Positions 1-8,143 of a stretch of DNA of 64,000 nucleotides are shown here, piece after piece. The notes under the pieces were generated by a model. That model did no database searches. It saw nothing but the letters and a program-made list of their open reading frames with translations, and had not been told where the DNA came from. Both the position numbers and the translations under genes were made by a program. The stretch comes from Chersky-840 sp963811775. Its GTDB lineage: Bacteria; Actinomycetota; Acidimicrobiia; Acidimicrobiales; UBA8190. Each line of letters begins with the position of its first letter. Position 1 is the first letter of the stretch. The stretch covers positions 62,001 to 126,000 of the forward strand of contig CAWESO010000006.1 in assembly GCA_963811775.1 (NCBI GenBank), given 5' to 3'.

Positions 1-551
1 ACCGCCTCCTGTCACGATGACGAGTGTCCTGCCCTCCGAACGGGGCGGCGATGGGGGGCACGCCCCGTCGGGAGCAGGCAGTCGCTCCTCGACGTTGACC
101 CATTTGGGACTTTGGACCCTGACTTCGGCATGAGGTACGTGTCAGATTTGCGTTAGGCGATCCAACCAAGCGGAACACATTCCCTTGGGAGTGGCTCTCG
201 GTGGGACGTGGGTATATCCGGTCACCAGAGCGGGGTCGCTGTTTTCCTTGTGCCGTTCAGTTGTCCAATGACACTCGGCTCGGCGCTCTGCACCGACAGG
301 TTCAGAATCCCCAGCAGTCTTGTGTAACCGTGGTGTGGGGCCATAGACACGCCCCATCCCCTCCCGCCCGAAACGGCGCATTGGGTTCAGGACCCAGATT
401 CTTGGCATGTGGTTCTTGCCTGAGTAGCCAAGGGCAGCGAGGGATGCGAGACAAAGCGGCGTGGATGCAGCCGCTAGGATGTGTGCGCCGTCGCGGTCTT
501 CATTCTGCGCTTCGGCTTGAGCAGCCGTCCTAACTTCAACGAAATGGAAGC
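1..551. other. Stretch with no supportable gene
   Basis: I see no convincing coding region here. Open frames on both strands have no recognisable family, no good ribosome binding site and no consistent codon bias. The only structure I noticed is an inverted repeat, ACGGGGCG at 40-47 against CGCCCCGT at 61-68 with a 13-nt loop. It could fold as a hairpin but lacks a following T-run, so I do not call it a terminator. The 5' end may hold the tail of something outside the window. Confidence 0.4.
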
Positions 552-905
552 ATGACCACCACAGCCTCGCTCTACAAGACATTGAAAGAAGAAGTTGAGA
601 GGATCAGCCCAAATTCTGAGTACTCAATGGATGACGTCACCGAAGAAGTGTGCGTGATCTTCGATCACGTCCACGACATGCGTCGCTTCCTTGGTGCTAT
701 CGAAGACAAGTCAAGGGGTGCTCGCATAGCGATAGAAAGGGACGGAAGCGAGATATTTGGTGGTTCCATCAGGCTTGGTTGGCGCTTCATGGTAGAGGTC
801 AACGACGACGATGAACATCAACCTGTAACGCACACAACCGTGTGGTTCCATGCCCGTGATCTGCCCGATATGGTCGAGCGTCTGCGACGGGACCTGAGCG
901 GCTGA
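552..905 (+). CDS. Hypothetical protein, 117 aa
   Basis: I do not recognise this protein. It starts MTTTASLYKTLKEEVERI and is acidic and soluble-looking. It has an N-terminal helix, an alternating strand/helix middle, and a C-terminal helix (DLPDMVERLRRDLSG). There is no signal peptide or membrane segment. The upstream Shine-Dalgarno is weak (GGAAGC directly before ATG), so the start is uncertain. The gene at 1049-1576 lies 143 nt downstream on the same strand and has a broadly similar make-up, with an acidic body and a helical end; the two may form a small operon. Base composition is less GC-rich than in the genes beyond 8.5 kb, in keeping with an accessory segment. Confidence 0.55.
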   Translation: MTTTASLYKTLKEEVERISPNSEYSMDDVTEEVCVIFDHVHDMRRFLGAIEDKSRGARIAIERDGSEIFGGSIRLGWRFMVEVNDDDEHQPVTHTTVWFHARDLPDMVERLRRDLSG

Positions 906-1048
906 GGTCAGTGAGGGACGGACGGCGGGTGAGTTTCGCAAACGTCCCACCATCCGGCTCCTCTCCTTGGCCCGACGTGGGGCGAGAACTTTGCCGAAAG
1001 GGTTCCTCGGCTCCGACAATCCAAAACGAAACAAGGGGGACACACCCG

Positions 1049-1576
1049 ATGGGACCCGAACTGAAGATGACCACGACGGCACGAGAGTGGAGAGTGCGGC
1101 GGGCAGCGAGAAGCGTCCGCACCACCGTGGGCTATGGCGCACGGGTACGGAAGGACACACGCAGCGGGCAGTATTCGCTCATTGACCTCAGCACCAGCAC
1201 ACTGATCGCTGACGACCTCGACCTCGGTTCCCTGGAGGAACTCGTGGGCACCGGCGCACTGTGGAACGAGAGGCTGGTGGTTCCGGGTTCCGAGGCGATG
1301 GTCGAGCTAATGGACGTGCTCCAGGCGACCGTCTGTGGCGGGGGTTCGGTCTACGTATCCGATGGTGCCATCGAAATCGAGCCCGACTCGATCGATGACG
1401 TGGCTCTCTTGTTCGAGGAGGTTGCAGGGCTCGACGATGTGGACGTGGGTATCACCATCAAGTTGTCGGGCGACTACCCGGCATTGTTGGAGCACCTGCG
1501 CACCACGTACGCCACCGAACTCACGGAACATGCGGCGCAACAGGCGCAATGGGACGCAGAGCACGGGAGGATTTGA
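1049..1576 (+). CDS. Hypothetical protein, 175 aa
   Basis: The function is not recognised. The frame is open further upstream (from a GTG at 911), but I chose ATG 1049 because AGGGGGA lies about 8 nt before it, a strong ribosome binding site. The protein begins MGPELKMTTTAREW with a short basic N-terminal stretch rich in Arg (RVRRAARSVR), followed by an acidic alpha/beta body and a C-terminal helical tail (ATELTEHAAQQAQW). There is no signal peptide or transmembrane segment. The neighbour at 552-905 is similarly acidic, so a shared function is possible but untested. The next gene downstream, 53 nt on, is a frameshifted flavin-binding protein. Confidence 0.6.
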   Translation: MGPELKMTTTAREWRVRRAARSVRTTVGYGARVRKDTRSGQYSLIDLSTSTLIADDLDLGSLEELVGTGALWNERLVVPGSEAMVELMDVLQATVCGGGSVYVSDGAIEIEPDSIDDVALLFEEVAGLDDVDVGITIKLSGDYPALLEHLRTTYATELTEHAAQQAQWDAEHGRI

Positions 1577-1628
1577 GCCTGTGGTCGTCCCAACGACTAA
1601 CGACACCAACCGCGGAAGAGTGATAGTT

Positions 1629-2041
1629 GTGGACGAGAATACGCTCGAAGAACTGTCAGAAGAAGAGTGCCTTGAGCTTCTCGGGGCTCACTCGGTTGGA
1701 CGCATCGCTGTTGTCCGTGACAACCAGCCTCTGATCTTTCCGGTCAACTACGTCTTCGAAGGACGGACTGTGGCCTTCCGGACCGATCCCGGGACCAAGC
1801 TCACGTGGGCCAAGCTTGGTCGTGTGGCCTTTGAGATCGATGAAACCGACACGCTGTACCGGGAGGGGTGGAGCGTCCACGTGCAGGTAACGGCACAGAA
1901 ATAACTGGGGCCATCGACTCTTGGTCCGAGCGCATTTTGACACGCTCGCTCGTGCCTTGGGCAGGGGGAGCGAAGGACCACTGGGTTGCTATCGCCTCGC
2001 CGGTCTTCACGGGGCGACGCATCGTCCACCGGCCTCGGTGA
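1629..2041 (+). pseudogene. Pyridoxamine 5'-phosphate oxidase-like (flavin-binding) protein, frameshifted
   Basis: The N-terminal part contains the segments ECLELLGAHSVGRIAVV, PLIFPVNYVF and FRTDPGTKL. These are hallmarks of the small actinobacterial split-barrel flavin-nucleotide-binding family related to pyridoxamine 5'-phosphate oxidase. The readable frame stops at 1904 after GWSVHVQ. A different frame then continues the family sequence (GTEITGAIDSWSERI, then DHWVAIASPVFTGRRIV) to a TGA at 2039-2041. One missing base near 1885-1887, for example CAGGGTAAC reduced to CAGGTAAC, explains the break; restoring it gives about 137 aa, normal for the family. The start is GTG 1629, with GGAAGAG 8 nt upstream; GTG 1581 is an alternative. 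Either a real recent mutation or a sequence error would fit. Confidence 0.8.
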
Positions 2042-2117
2042 CAGAAGCCGCTCGCCCAGATTCGCCCATCGTGAAGTCCCGACGGTCCGTAGACGGGTCA
2101 GGTCACGGCGAGAAGCG

Positions 2118-2387
2118 CTACGACGCCACCTCACCGGAGGCGAACTCGGTGTCAGGGGTGGTGAGTGTTCCGGTATCCCGCTCAGCGAGGGTCCTTTGGA
2201 CCTCGGCGTCGACCTCGGCGGCGACGCATCGGCGGTGCGAGATTTCTAACCAGGCCTCGATCGTGCGGATACTGTCCCGGGACTCGGCCTGACGGACGGT
2301 CTCGGCTGCATCGGCTCCGCCCTTGTGGAACGTCTCGACCTGTCGGGCGGAGGTGCACTTCCTTTGTCCAGCGGGTGCGACCTTCAT
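2118..2387 (-). CDS. Hypothetical protein, 89 aa
   Basis: This small, charged, mostly helical protein has no family I can name and no signal peptide or membrane segment. Its ATG overlaps the stop codon of the preceding gene (ATGA at 2384-2387), so it was probably translationally coupled to that roughly 103-residue gene before an IS3 element split it. Expression is therefore likely to be affected by the insertion. The size and coupling of the two genes would suit a toxin-antitoxin or phage accessory pair, but no motif supports either, so I leave it unassigned. Confidence 0.5.
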   Translation of the reverse strand: MKVAPAGQRKCTSARQVETFHKGGADAAETVRQAESRDSIRTIEAWLEISHRRCVAAEVDAEVQRTLAERDTGTLTTPDTEFASGEVAS

Positions 2388-2649
2388 ACCGTCGGCTCGG
2401 CGTCGACGTCGTCGTCAGCGAACAACGATCTGATGAACTCACGTTGCCGGTCCTGCTCGGGGTCCAGGTCGGTCAACACCTGGCGAAGCTCTCGACTGAG
2501 AAGCACGAGACTGGTCGAGCCGGTACTCGTTGCGTCCATCCTGTTGCCTGACCGGCGTGCGATGGCGGCTCTCGCAGCGGCAACCGAGTCCAGGTCGCCC
2601 AACGATCGCACGAAGGCATTTGAGGTTGCCCAGAAATTGTGGACACGGG

Positions 2650-3519
2650 TTATGCGGCTTGTTGCCTTCGGGTCAAGGCTAGCTCGTAGCGGACGGGGCT
2701 CACGTCGCCGGCCTTGGCGCATCGGCGTTGGTGGTTGTAGAAGTTGATGTAGATGGCGATCCCGGCTCGGAGTTCGTCGATGGTGGCGAAGGTGTGGCGG
2801 TAGAAGTATTCGTGTTTGAAGATCGACCAGAAGCTCTCGGCGCTGGCATGGTCGTAGCAGCTGCCGGTGGCCCCCATGGAACGGACCAGGTGGAAGTTGT
2901 CGCAGAACTCCACGATCTTGTGGTCGCTGAACTGGCTGCCTCTGTCGGTGTGGAACACGGTCCCAGCGATACAACCGAATCGGGTGGTGGCGGCTTCGGT
3001 TAAGGCATCGAGGACGAGCTCGGTTCGCATGTGGTCAGCGACCGCGAAGCCCAGCACCCGTGATGACCCCTCGTCACGGATGGCGCACATGTACGCCTCG
3101 CCTTCGCCCACTCGCATGTAGGTGATGTCCGAGGTCCACAGCTCGTCGATCCCATCGGGGTGGAACTCCCGGTTCACCAGGTCCGCCGGGTAGCTGGCAG
3201 ACGGATCGGGTGTGGTGGTCACCTTGAACAATCGTGGACTGACCCCGACGATCCCCAGGGCAGCCATACGGGCCGCCACCGTGGTGCGGCTCACGCTCTC
3301 CCCGGCCTCCCACAAATCGGTCGTGATCCTCGGCGCCCCATACGTTCCGCCCGACGCCTGGTGGAAGCTGATGATCTTGGCGTCCAGATCAGCCCTGCGG
3401 ACCTCGCTCGGCAACGCCGGGCGGTCCTGGGCGGCCCTCCAGCGGTAGTAGCCGGCGGTCGAGACCTCCAGGAGGCGGGCCATCCGGGTGATCTCGAAGT
3501 TCGCGCACTCGGCGGCCAT
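2650..3519 (-). CDS. IS3-family transposase OrfB (DDE integrase domain)
   Basis: This is the catalytic part of an IS3 transposase, which cuts and joins the element's ends. The N-terminus (MARLLEVSTAGYYRW) is the HTH_21-type region. The retroviral-integrase-like core carries the acidic triad in TSDITYM, HTDRGSQF and ASAESFWS. The second Asp and the Glu are separated by 35 residues, the classic D35E spacing. The ATG at 3519 overlaps the orfA stop as TGATG; a TTG one codon upstream is an alternative. Most IS3 elements make an OrfAB fusion by -1 frameshifting; here stop/start overlap suggests coupled re-initiation as well or instead. The protein is about 289 aa, normal length. Confidence 0.92.
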   Translation of the reverse strand: MAAECANFEITRMARLLEVSTAGYYRWRAAQDRPALPSEVRRADLDAKIISFHQASGGTYGAPRITTDLWEAGESVSRTTVAARMAALGIVGVSPRLFKVTTTPDPSASYPADLVNREFHPDGIDELWTSDITYMRVGEGEAYMCAIRDEGSSRVLGFAVADHMRTELVLDALTEAATTRFGCIAGTVFHTDRGSQFSDHKIVEFCDNFHLVRSMGATGSCYDHASAESFWSIFKHEYFYRHTFATIDELRAGIAIYINFYNHQRRCAKAGDVSPVRYELALTRRQQAA

Positions 3520-3839
3520 CAACGCAAATCTCTCTGCTTTGGTGGATTCGAAGCGAAGTACGCGGCAGCTTTTCCCAAGAACGCCAAGTCCTTTTCCTGC
3601 TCCGCGACCTGGCGGCGCAACCTCAACAACTCGGACCGCTCCGCTGCGGTCAACGGCTCATCCGATCCTCCGGCCACCGTGTCCATCCGTCGACGCTCGT
3701 CGCGTACCCACCTGGCCAACGAGCTGTCCGCCACCGACAACTCGCCCGCCACCTCGGCAACCGATCTGCCAGTGTCGATCACGCGATGAGCAGCCTCGGT
3801 CTTGAACTCCAGCGTGAACTTCCGCCTCGTAGCTCCCAT
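3519..3839 (-). CDS. IS3-family transposase OrfA (helix-turn-helix)
   Basis: This 106-aa protein is the DNA-binding partner of the IS3 transposase and recognises the terminal repeats. Residues about 5-50 (RKFTLEFKTEAAHRVI... then VAEVAGELSVADSSLARWV) form the HTH_8/IS3 tnp_1 domain. A C-terminal helix with a leucine heptad pattern (ELLRLRRQVAEQEKDLAFL) is the usual leucine zipper for oligomerisation and for pairing with OrfAB. The start is ATG 3839, about 40 nt inside the right inverted repeat. The stop overlaps the orfB start. Confidence 0.92.
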   Translation of the reverse strand: MGATRRKFTLEFKTEAAHRVIDTGRSVAEVAGELSVADSSLARWVRDERRRMDTVAGGSDEPLTAAERSELLRLRRQVAEQEKDLAFLGKAAAYFASNPPKQRDLR

Positions 3840-4160
3840 ATTCGAACATCCTTCCAGCCGACCCCAAGGTCAGCCTGTCAGGTGTCCACAAAAACTGGGG
3901 AGCCTCAATTCACTGCGTTTGTTATTGGCTTGATGCTCGGCTGGCGTGCAGCTTCGTCGGCCTGATCGTTCGTAATCGTTGGCATCTGTACCCTTCTTGA
4001 GCGGCTAATACATGGGGAGGTCAGTGTTGAAGGTGGGGGTCATCGATGCCGACCCGTGCGGTGCTGATGGTCAGGTTCGCCAACCACAGGCCGCCCCCCC
4101 CACTTAGGACGGGACGTGTGGCTCTAGGCGGCGGCTACTCGAAGGGTCCATGCTGGAGCC

Positions 4161-4424
4161 ATGGCAGAAGGACTGGGAGTTGCCGACCGGTGGCGGCATA
4201 GCCCCTCTCTTCCCTGGGTCCGCCTGTGCGGTGGTGTGTTGCTCGTCCTGGCAGGGGTGTGGGTCGTGGTCGCCGGTCCGCTCTACAACCGCCTGTGGCT
4301 GGACGTCATTGGGCCGGTCATGCTGGTTCTTGGCGGCTATCTAATCCACCTTGGGTTGACAGGGCTGCGGCACGCCACGGGCAAGTTGGTGCGGTCGGGA
4401 CAGGCCGACCCGACCGACCGATAG
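4161..4424 (+). CDS. Small membrane protein, 87 aa
   Basis: I see two likely transmembrane segments, around residues 19-40 (LPWVRLCGGVLLVLAGVWVV) and 49-70 (VIGPVMLVLGGYLIHLGLTG), joined by a short loop. The tail is basic to neutral (ATGKLVRSGQADPTDR). No family is recognised. GGAG lies 4 nt before the ATG. The gene lies just outside the left inverted repeat of the recombinase unit and on the opposite strand from it. A role in the cell membrane is likely from topology alone. Confidence 0.5.
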   Translation: MAEGLGVADRWRHSPSLPWVRLCGGVLLVLAGVWVVVAGPLYNRLWLDVIGPVMLVLGGYLIHLGLTGLRHATGKLVRSGQADPTDR

Positions 4425-4465
4425 CAGGTGTTATGTGGGTGATCCGTCCGATTGGTCCCTGATTA

Positions 4466-5698
4466 TTACCCGCCCGCGGGGTCCTGCACCTCCTCGATCC
4501 CTTCGAGCAGGCCGCTGAAGAGCTTCTGGCGGCCGGTCTGTCCCTTGCGGGTGGCGTCTTTCAGTTGTCGCCGCAGCGTCGGACGAAACTCGACAGACGT
4601 GGCGAAGTAGGTGCAGCCCTCGCAGATGGTCTCGAAGGCGCAGTCGAGTTCGACAGGCCGGGTGCAAAGGCCATTGCCGAGCATCCGGTAGTGCTCACGG
4701 CGCAGTCGACGCATACTCGGTCCCTCGGCGTTGGCGGGCAAGACGGGCGCTTTGTCATAGAGAGCTTCGACCTTCTCGCTCACGGCGAAGTACTCGTCGG
4801 CCACAGTCCGATCCGCGATGCGGGCATAGGTCATCGTCATGGACATGGAACGATGGCCGAGGAGCGCGGCGATGGCCTCGAGGCTCATGCCCCGGTTCAC
4901 CGCCTGGGTGGCCACGGTGTGGCGCAACTGATGGGGGTGGACGTGTCCGATGCCCGCTTCCCGGGCGCAGCGGTCGCACATGCGGGCGACGGCGTGCCGG
5001 TTGAGCGGGCGACCATCGTTGCTGAGTAGGCGCCCACCCACCCCGCAGTCAGGGTGTTGCGACCACTCCTCGAGCATGTCGACGAGCTGGGGGTGAAGCG
5101 GGATGTAGCGGTCATTGTGGAGCTTCCCCACCGGGATGCGCAGCCAATGGGTGTCACCGATCTTCACCGTGGCGTCGGCTTCGAGGTCGCACAGCTCGCC
5201 CACCCGCATCCCCGTGCGCGCGAGCAGCTCGATGGCCAGTCGCAGGAGTGGACGGGGTTCGCTTCGCGCCGCCCGCATGAAGGCGGCGAACCGGGCATCG
5301 TCGAGGAACTTGGGCAGCGCCTCGTCGCACTTGGGCAGATCCCCGGCGAAGATGAGCACCCGGGACGGGGCGTTGTCCCAGCCCCATTCCATGATGCGCT
5401 CCAGGAACATCCGCAGCGTCGACAGCCGCCGCCGAACCGTCGCCGTGGCCAGCCGCGGGCCCTTGGTTCCGGCGGCGGTGGCCAAGTGGCTCTTGAAGCT
5501 CTCGATGTGACGGCGCTCGAGGTCGCCGGCCCCGCTGACTTCCGGGTGGTTGTCGGCGAGAAAGGCGGCGAACATCTTCAGGTCGCTCCCGAAGCTCGCC
5601 ACGCTTTGAGGCCGCAAGGACAGCGACAATTGGCCCAGATAGGCCGCCATGGTCTCGGACAGAGACGGCGCCGGCTTCGCATGCGCCAGGGCCGTCAT
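4466..5698 (-). CDS. Tyrosine recombinase / phage-type integrase with C-terminal Cys-rich extension
   Basis: This 410-aa site-specific recombinase has a SAM-like core-binding domain (residues about 10-115) and a catalytic domain (about 130-300). The catalytic set is complete: Arg in TGMRVGEL, Lys in VGKLHND, HxxR in HPHQLRH, His in LLGHRSM and the nucleophile Tyr in MTYARIADR. An extra C-terminal region of about 90 residues has four Cys (LGNGLCTRPVELDC, ICEGCTYF), likely a small metal-binding module. The start is ATG 5698, which overlaps the stop of the upstream recombinase (ATGA), so the two should be co-translated and probably act as a pair. The gene looks functional even though its partner is broken. 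Confidence 0.88.
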   Translation of the reverse strand: MTALAHAKPAPSLSETMAAYLGQLSLSLRPQSVASFGSDLKMFAAFLADNHPEVSGAGDLERRHIESFKSHLATAAGTKGPRLATATVRRRLSTLRMFLERIMEWGWDNAPSRVLIFAGDLPKCDEALPKFLDDARFAAFMRAARSEPRPLLRLAIELLARTGMRVGELCDLEADATVKIGDTHWLRIPVGKLHNDRYIPLHPQLVDMLEEWSQHPDCGVGGRLLSNDGRPLNRHAVARMCDRCAREAGIGHVHPHQLRHTVATQAVNRGMSLEAIAALLGHRSMSMTMTYARIADRTVADEYFAVSEKVEALYDKAPVLPANAEGPSMRRLRREHYRMLGNGLCTRPVELDCAFETICEGCTYFATSVEFRPTLRRQLKDATRKGQTGRQKLFSGLLEGIEEVQDPAGG

Positions 5699-6731
5699 CG
5701 GAGCGCCGCCAGGGCCTGGGCGTCGATGGCTTCGGTTGCCCGGCGGTATTCGCCGGCCAACCAGTCGTCGGCCAGATGCAGATAGAGACGGGTGGTCTCG
5801 ATCGAGGAGTGTCCGGCCTGGGCTTGGACGGCTTCGAGGGCCATGCCCGCTTCGCGCAGTCTGGTGAGACAGGTGTGGCGCAGCTCGTGGCACGTGGCAT
5901 GGACAAGGCCAGCCCGCTCTTTGGCCAACTCGAGGATCTCGTCGATGCCATAGGCCGACAGCGGCTGTCCCCGCCGCTTGCCCTTCAACACGACGAAGAC
6001 GACGTCGGTGTCAGCGTCGGTGGGACGTTCCTCGTCGAGGTAGCGGGCCACGGAGTCAAAGAACCGGCCCGACATGGGAACGACGCGCTGGCGTCCGCCT
6101 TTGCCGTCGGCGATGAACACCTTGCGCTCAGCGACCAGAAGGTCGGCCATACGCAGGCCCAGCACCTCACAGCGTCGCAGGCCACCGAGGACCATGGCCT
6201 CGACCAGGCCCGGTCCCTCTTGGTGCGCAGGGCCGCCATCAAGGCGTCCACCTCCTGCGGCTGCAGGATCCTCGGCAGAAGCTTCGGGGTGCGCACGAGC
6301 GGAGCTGCCCGCCCATTGTTTCGTCGGGCCCGACGGGTCATCAACCCTCTCGGCACCGGGGATGTCGTCACGCCAGCGTCGCCGCGCACGATCAGGTAGC
6401 CGAACAGTCCCGAGATCGATGACAGTCGCCGGGCCACCGTCCGGGCCGACAGTCCCGACCCTCCGTCGGAGATGCGCACGATGTTCGCTTGAGTCCGAGG
6501 AGCTCTCTGAGCGGCGATGAAGTTGAGCACGTCGCGGCTCGTGATCTGCGACGGCTCTTTCTGCACGAAGCAGAAGAACACCTTCAGATCGAACGCAGCG
6601 GCCAGCACAGAGTTCGGCCGGGCCCGGCCGGCCAGGAACGTCAAATAGTCGTCGAGGTGCTCGTGCCCGAGTCGGACGAACTGCTCGCCCGAGGGCGCAA
6701 AAGAACGCTCGACGGATAGGTGGAGCGACAT
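5695..6731 (-). pseudogene. Tyrosine recombinase, frameshifted
   Basis: This is the first gene of the recombinase pair. The start is ATG 6731, with AAGGAG about 8 nt upstream. The core-binding domain reads in one frame (HLDDYLTFLAGRARPNSV ... QPQEVDALMAALRTKRDR). The catalytic domain continues in another (LVEAMVLGGLRRCEVLGLRM, then CHELRHTCLTRLREAG and HSSIETTRLYLH). The break lies at the CCC tract 6209-6211 on the plus strand; adding one G to the coding strand restores DRGLVEAMV and a 345-aa protein with all catalytic residues. Whether the deletion is real or a homopolymer error cannot be told here. If real, only the downstream recombinase remains active. Confidence 0.82.
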
Positions 6732-6907
6732 CTGGGTGGTCTCCTTCCATCGGGAAGGCTCCACCCTGTCGGTGAGGTCATCCCGCCTGGTGGATCACCC
6801 ACATATCAAGTGTTATTCGCTCCCTCAGGACGTGGCGTGCGAACGTCGAACAGGCCCCCGGCCATAGCCGCCGAGGGCCTCCCCCTTTTGGCCCTAGGGT
6901 TTGAGGC

Positions 6908-7090
6908 ATGACCCCCTACACGTACCAGCAGTTCGTGACTGAGTCCTTCGCCAAGCTGGACGGTCAGGTTCACGAGATGATCGGCAAGGGCGAGAGTACC
7001 GAAGCCCTATTGGCAGCGGCCCTGGGGAACCTCCAGGGCATTTTCGAGCACCTCGCCAAGCGCATTGACGAGTTGGCAATCCCGACCTAG
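6908..7090 (+). CDS. Hypothetical protein, 60 aa
   Basis: This small, largely helical protein (MTPYTYQQFVTESFAKLDG...) has an alternating hydrophobic pattern that suggests amphipathic helices. There is no membrane segment and no recognised family. The ribosome binding site is weak (GAGG very close to the ATG). It lies between the recombinase unit and another small gene on the same strand, within the lower-GC accessory segment. It could be a phage or plasmid-type accessory protein, but nothing specific shows that. Confidence 0.45.
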   Translation: MTPYTYQQFVTESFAKLDGQVHEMIGKGESTEALLAAALGNLQGIFEHLAKRIDELAIPT

Positions 7091-7224
7091 TGAGAGGGCG
7101 TCCTAACAGGTCGCCTCTCTTCACGTTTCAGGATCAGGGGTCGATCCACTCCCCCCCTCGGAGTCCTGCGCCCTCGCCGCCTTTTGTTCTTCACATTCGA
7201 CATTCAACAAGAGGACAACTAGTC

Positions 7225-7392
7225 ATGACCGATGAGTACAAGGTGATTCACGTCTCCAATAGAGAGACGCTCGAACAGGAACTGAACGAGGCTGCCCAAG
7301 CGATGTGGGAGTGGGTCGATTCCCTTACGACCCAGAACGTCGGCAACGTGCTGGTCGTGATGAAGCGCGCACGAAGAGCCAGCCAACATTGA
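7225..7392 (+). CDS. Hypothetical protein, 55 aa
   Basis: It starts at ATG 7225, preceded by AAGAGGA about 9 nt upstream, which favours this start over longer readings of the frame. The peptide (MTDEYKVIHVSNRETLEQELNE...) has a strand-like start, a central amphipathic helix and a basic tail (MKRARRASQH). No domain is recognised. It follows the 60-aa gene at 6908 on the same strand after 134 nt. Confidence 0.5.
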   Translation: MTDEYKVIHVSNRETLEQELNEAAQAMWEWVDSLTTQNVGNVLVVMKRARRASQH

Positions 7393-7625
7393 CGCTGACG
7401 CCTTTCGGAGAGTGAACAGCTAGGAACGGCCCACCACCGGTCAAGTAGCGAGAGGGGCGTCCTTCGGGGTGGGAAATATCGGTCGGCGCTGCGCCTGGGT
7501 TTACCCAGGACCACCGCTGAGTACGCCGTACATAGGACCGCCCGGTAGCGCAGGTGATACCGCCTGGGGCGGCATCCCAGTGGACCTGGTAGTGAGGCCA
7601 TCCCGGCCGCTAGAGGAAATCCCAG

Positions 7626-7790
7626 TCAGACGCGAGGGGACGAGCGACGCGGCCGTGGCTGGAAAAAGAGATGTGAGTACGCCTCACCGTGTTGCCGTGC
7701 ACGGTTGTCGTGCACGATTCCTATGATCACTGGGACCAGTCCGACTGCCAGGCCCAGGAGCAGAAGCGGCGTCAGGGCGATCCATAACAT
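7626..7790 (-). CDS. Single-pass small membrane protein, 54 aa
   Basis: This short gene begins at ATG 7790, with the excellent ribosome binding site AGGAGG six bases upstream. Residues 2-26 (LWIALTPLLLLGLAVGLVPV onward) form one clear transmembrane helix. A basic, Pro- and Arg-rich cytoplasmic tail of about 28 residues follows, ending in RPRRSSPRV. The family is unknown. A possible 32-codon frame (GTG about 7876) runs into the start and ends just inside this gene, which would allow translational coupling, but that frame has little support of its own. Confidence 0.6.
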   Translation of the reverse strand: MLWIALTPLLLLGLAVGLVPVIIGIVHDNRARQHGEAYSHLFFQPRPRRSSPRV

Positions 7791-8143
7791 GGCGATCCTC
7801 CTTCCAACTCTGGTGGGGGTTCATCGCCGGGCATCCACTTCTCCGGAAGAGGATCCGCCGATTCCTCCACAGGGCGAGATGATAACCCTCGGGCCGTTTC
7901 ATTTCTGATATCGGCAGAAGCGAGCAGCCAAAGGGCCGTGCTGCTCGGCGGTTGCGTCCGCCCGTCGACGGCGCGGAGCCCACCCTACAATCGCCGGGGA
8001 TTGCGGATGCCCTGGTCCGGTCCGGGATCAAGTGTTCCCGGTCGGCCTGAGGGTAGCTGTGTCTGGGCGCACAGAACCGGCACTTGCGGATGGTCAACCC
8101 GGACGGGGCCAGGCACGCAAATCCGAGGACGGCGATGCGTCGT
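7791..8143. other. Intergenic stretch
   Basis: There is no confident gene here. The leftward strand holds a short possible frame (GTG about 7876, VEESADPLPEKWMPG...) that overlaps the start of the 54-aa membrane protein and may be its upstream partner. The remainder, between it and the helix-turn-helix gene at 8144, shows no codon bias or recognisable motif. Confidence 0.35.

Larger units (their letters stand above)
2621..3907 (-). mobile_element. IS3-family insertion sequence, complete
   Basis: The element carries two overlapping leftward genes, orfA (3519-3839) and orfB (2650-3519). It is bounded by imperfect terminal inverted repeats of about 27 bp. The left end reads TGAGGTTGCCCAGAAATTGT from 2621, and the right end, on the opposite strand from 3907, reads TGAGGCTCCCCAGTTTTTGT. 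Both continue into GGACAC. The trinucleotide ATT lies directly outside both ends (2618-2620 and 3908-3910), matching the 3-bp target duplication typical of IS3 elements. The total length is 1287 bp. Ends, duplication and both reading frames look intact, so the insertion may be recent. Confidence 0.9.
2384..3985 (-). pseudogene. Roughly 103-aa hypothetical gene interrupted by the IS3 element
   Basis: The 5' part starts at ATG 3985, with AAGAAGGG about 5 nt upstream, and reads 26 codons (MPTITNDQADEAAR...) to base 3908, exactly where the IS begins. The 3' part resumes on the far side at 2620 in the same frame (AFVRSLGDLDSVAAARAAI...) and ends at 2384. Removing the IS plus one copy of the ATT target duplication joins the two without a frameshift and gives a 103-residue protein. 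It has helical segments, an RxxL-rich middle and an acidic tail (FADDDVDAEPTV). The function is unknown. Its stop overlaps the next gene's start, so the pair formed an operon. Confidence 0.75.
4432..6805 (-). mobile_element. Two-recombinase unit bounded by 14-bp inverted repeats
   Basis: TATGTGGGTGATCC at 4432-4445 is repeated as its perfect inverse, GGATCACCCACATA, at 6792-6805. The interval contains two overlapping leftward tyrosine recombinase genes and nothing else. A direct heptamer GTGTTAT lies at 4428-4434 and again at 6810-6816, where it overlaps or abuts the repeats and might be a target or core site. The arrangement resembles self-contained recombinase modules such as recombinase-in-trio or Tn554-like units, but with only two genes. 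That this is a mobile unit is inference from the symmetrical repeats; I cannot name a described family. Confidence 0.6.

Noticed and set aside
40..68. Hairpin ACGGGGCG/CGCCCCGT as a terminator
   Set aside because: No T-run follows and no gene end is visible beside it.
142..582. 146-codon minus-strand and 110-codon plus-strand frames at the left edge
   Set aside because: No ribosome binding site, no codon bias, no family; the two overlap each other.
1986..2551. Several plus-strand frames of 87-128 codons
   Set aside because: They overlap the pseudogene end and the leftward gene pair and show no family or ribosome binding site.
7684..8097. 137-codon minus-strand frame
   Set aside because: The small membrane gene at 7626-7790 in another frame has a far better ribosome binding site and a transmembrane helix, so both cannot be right.
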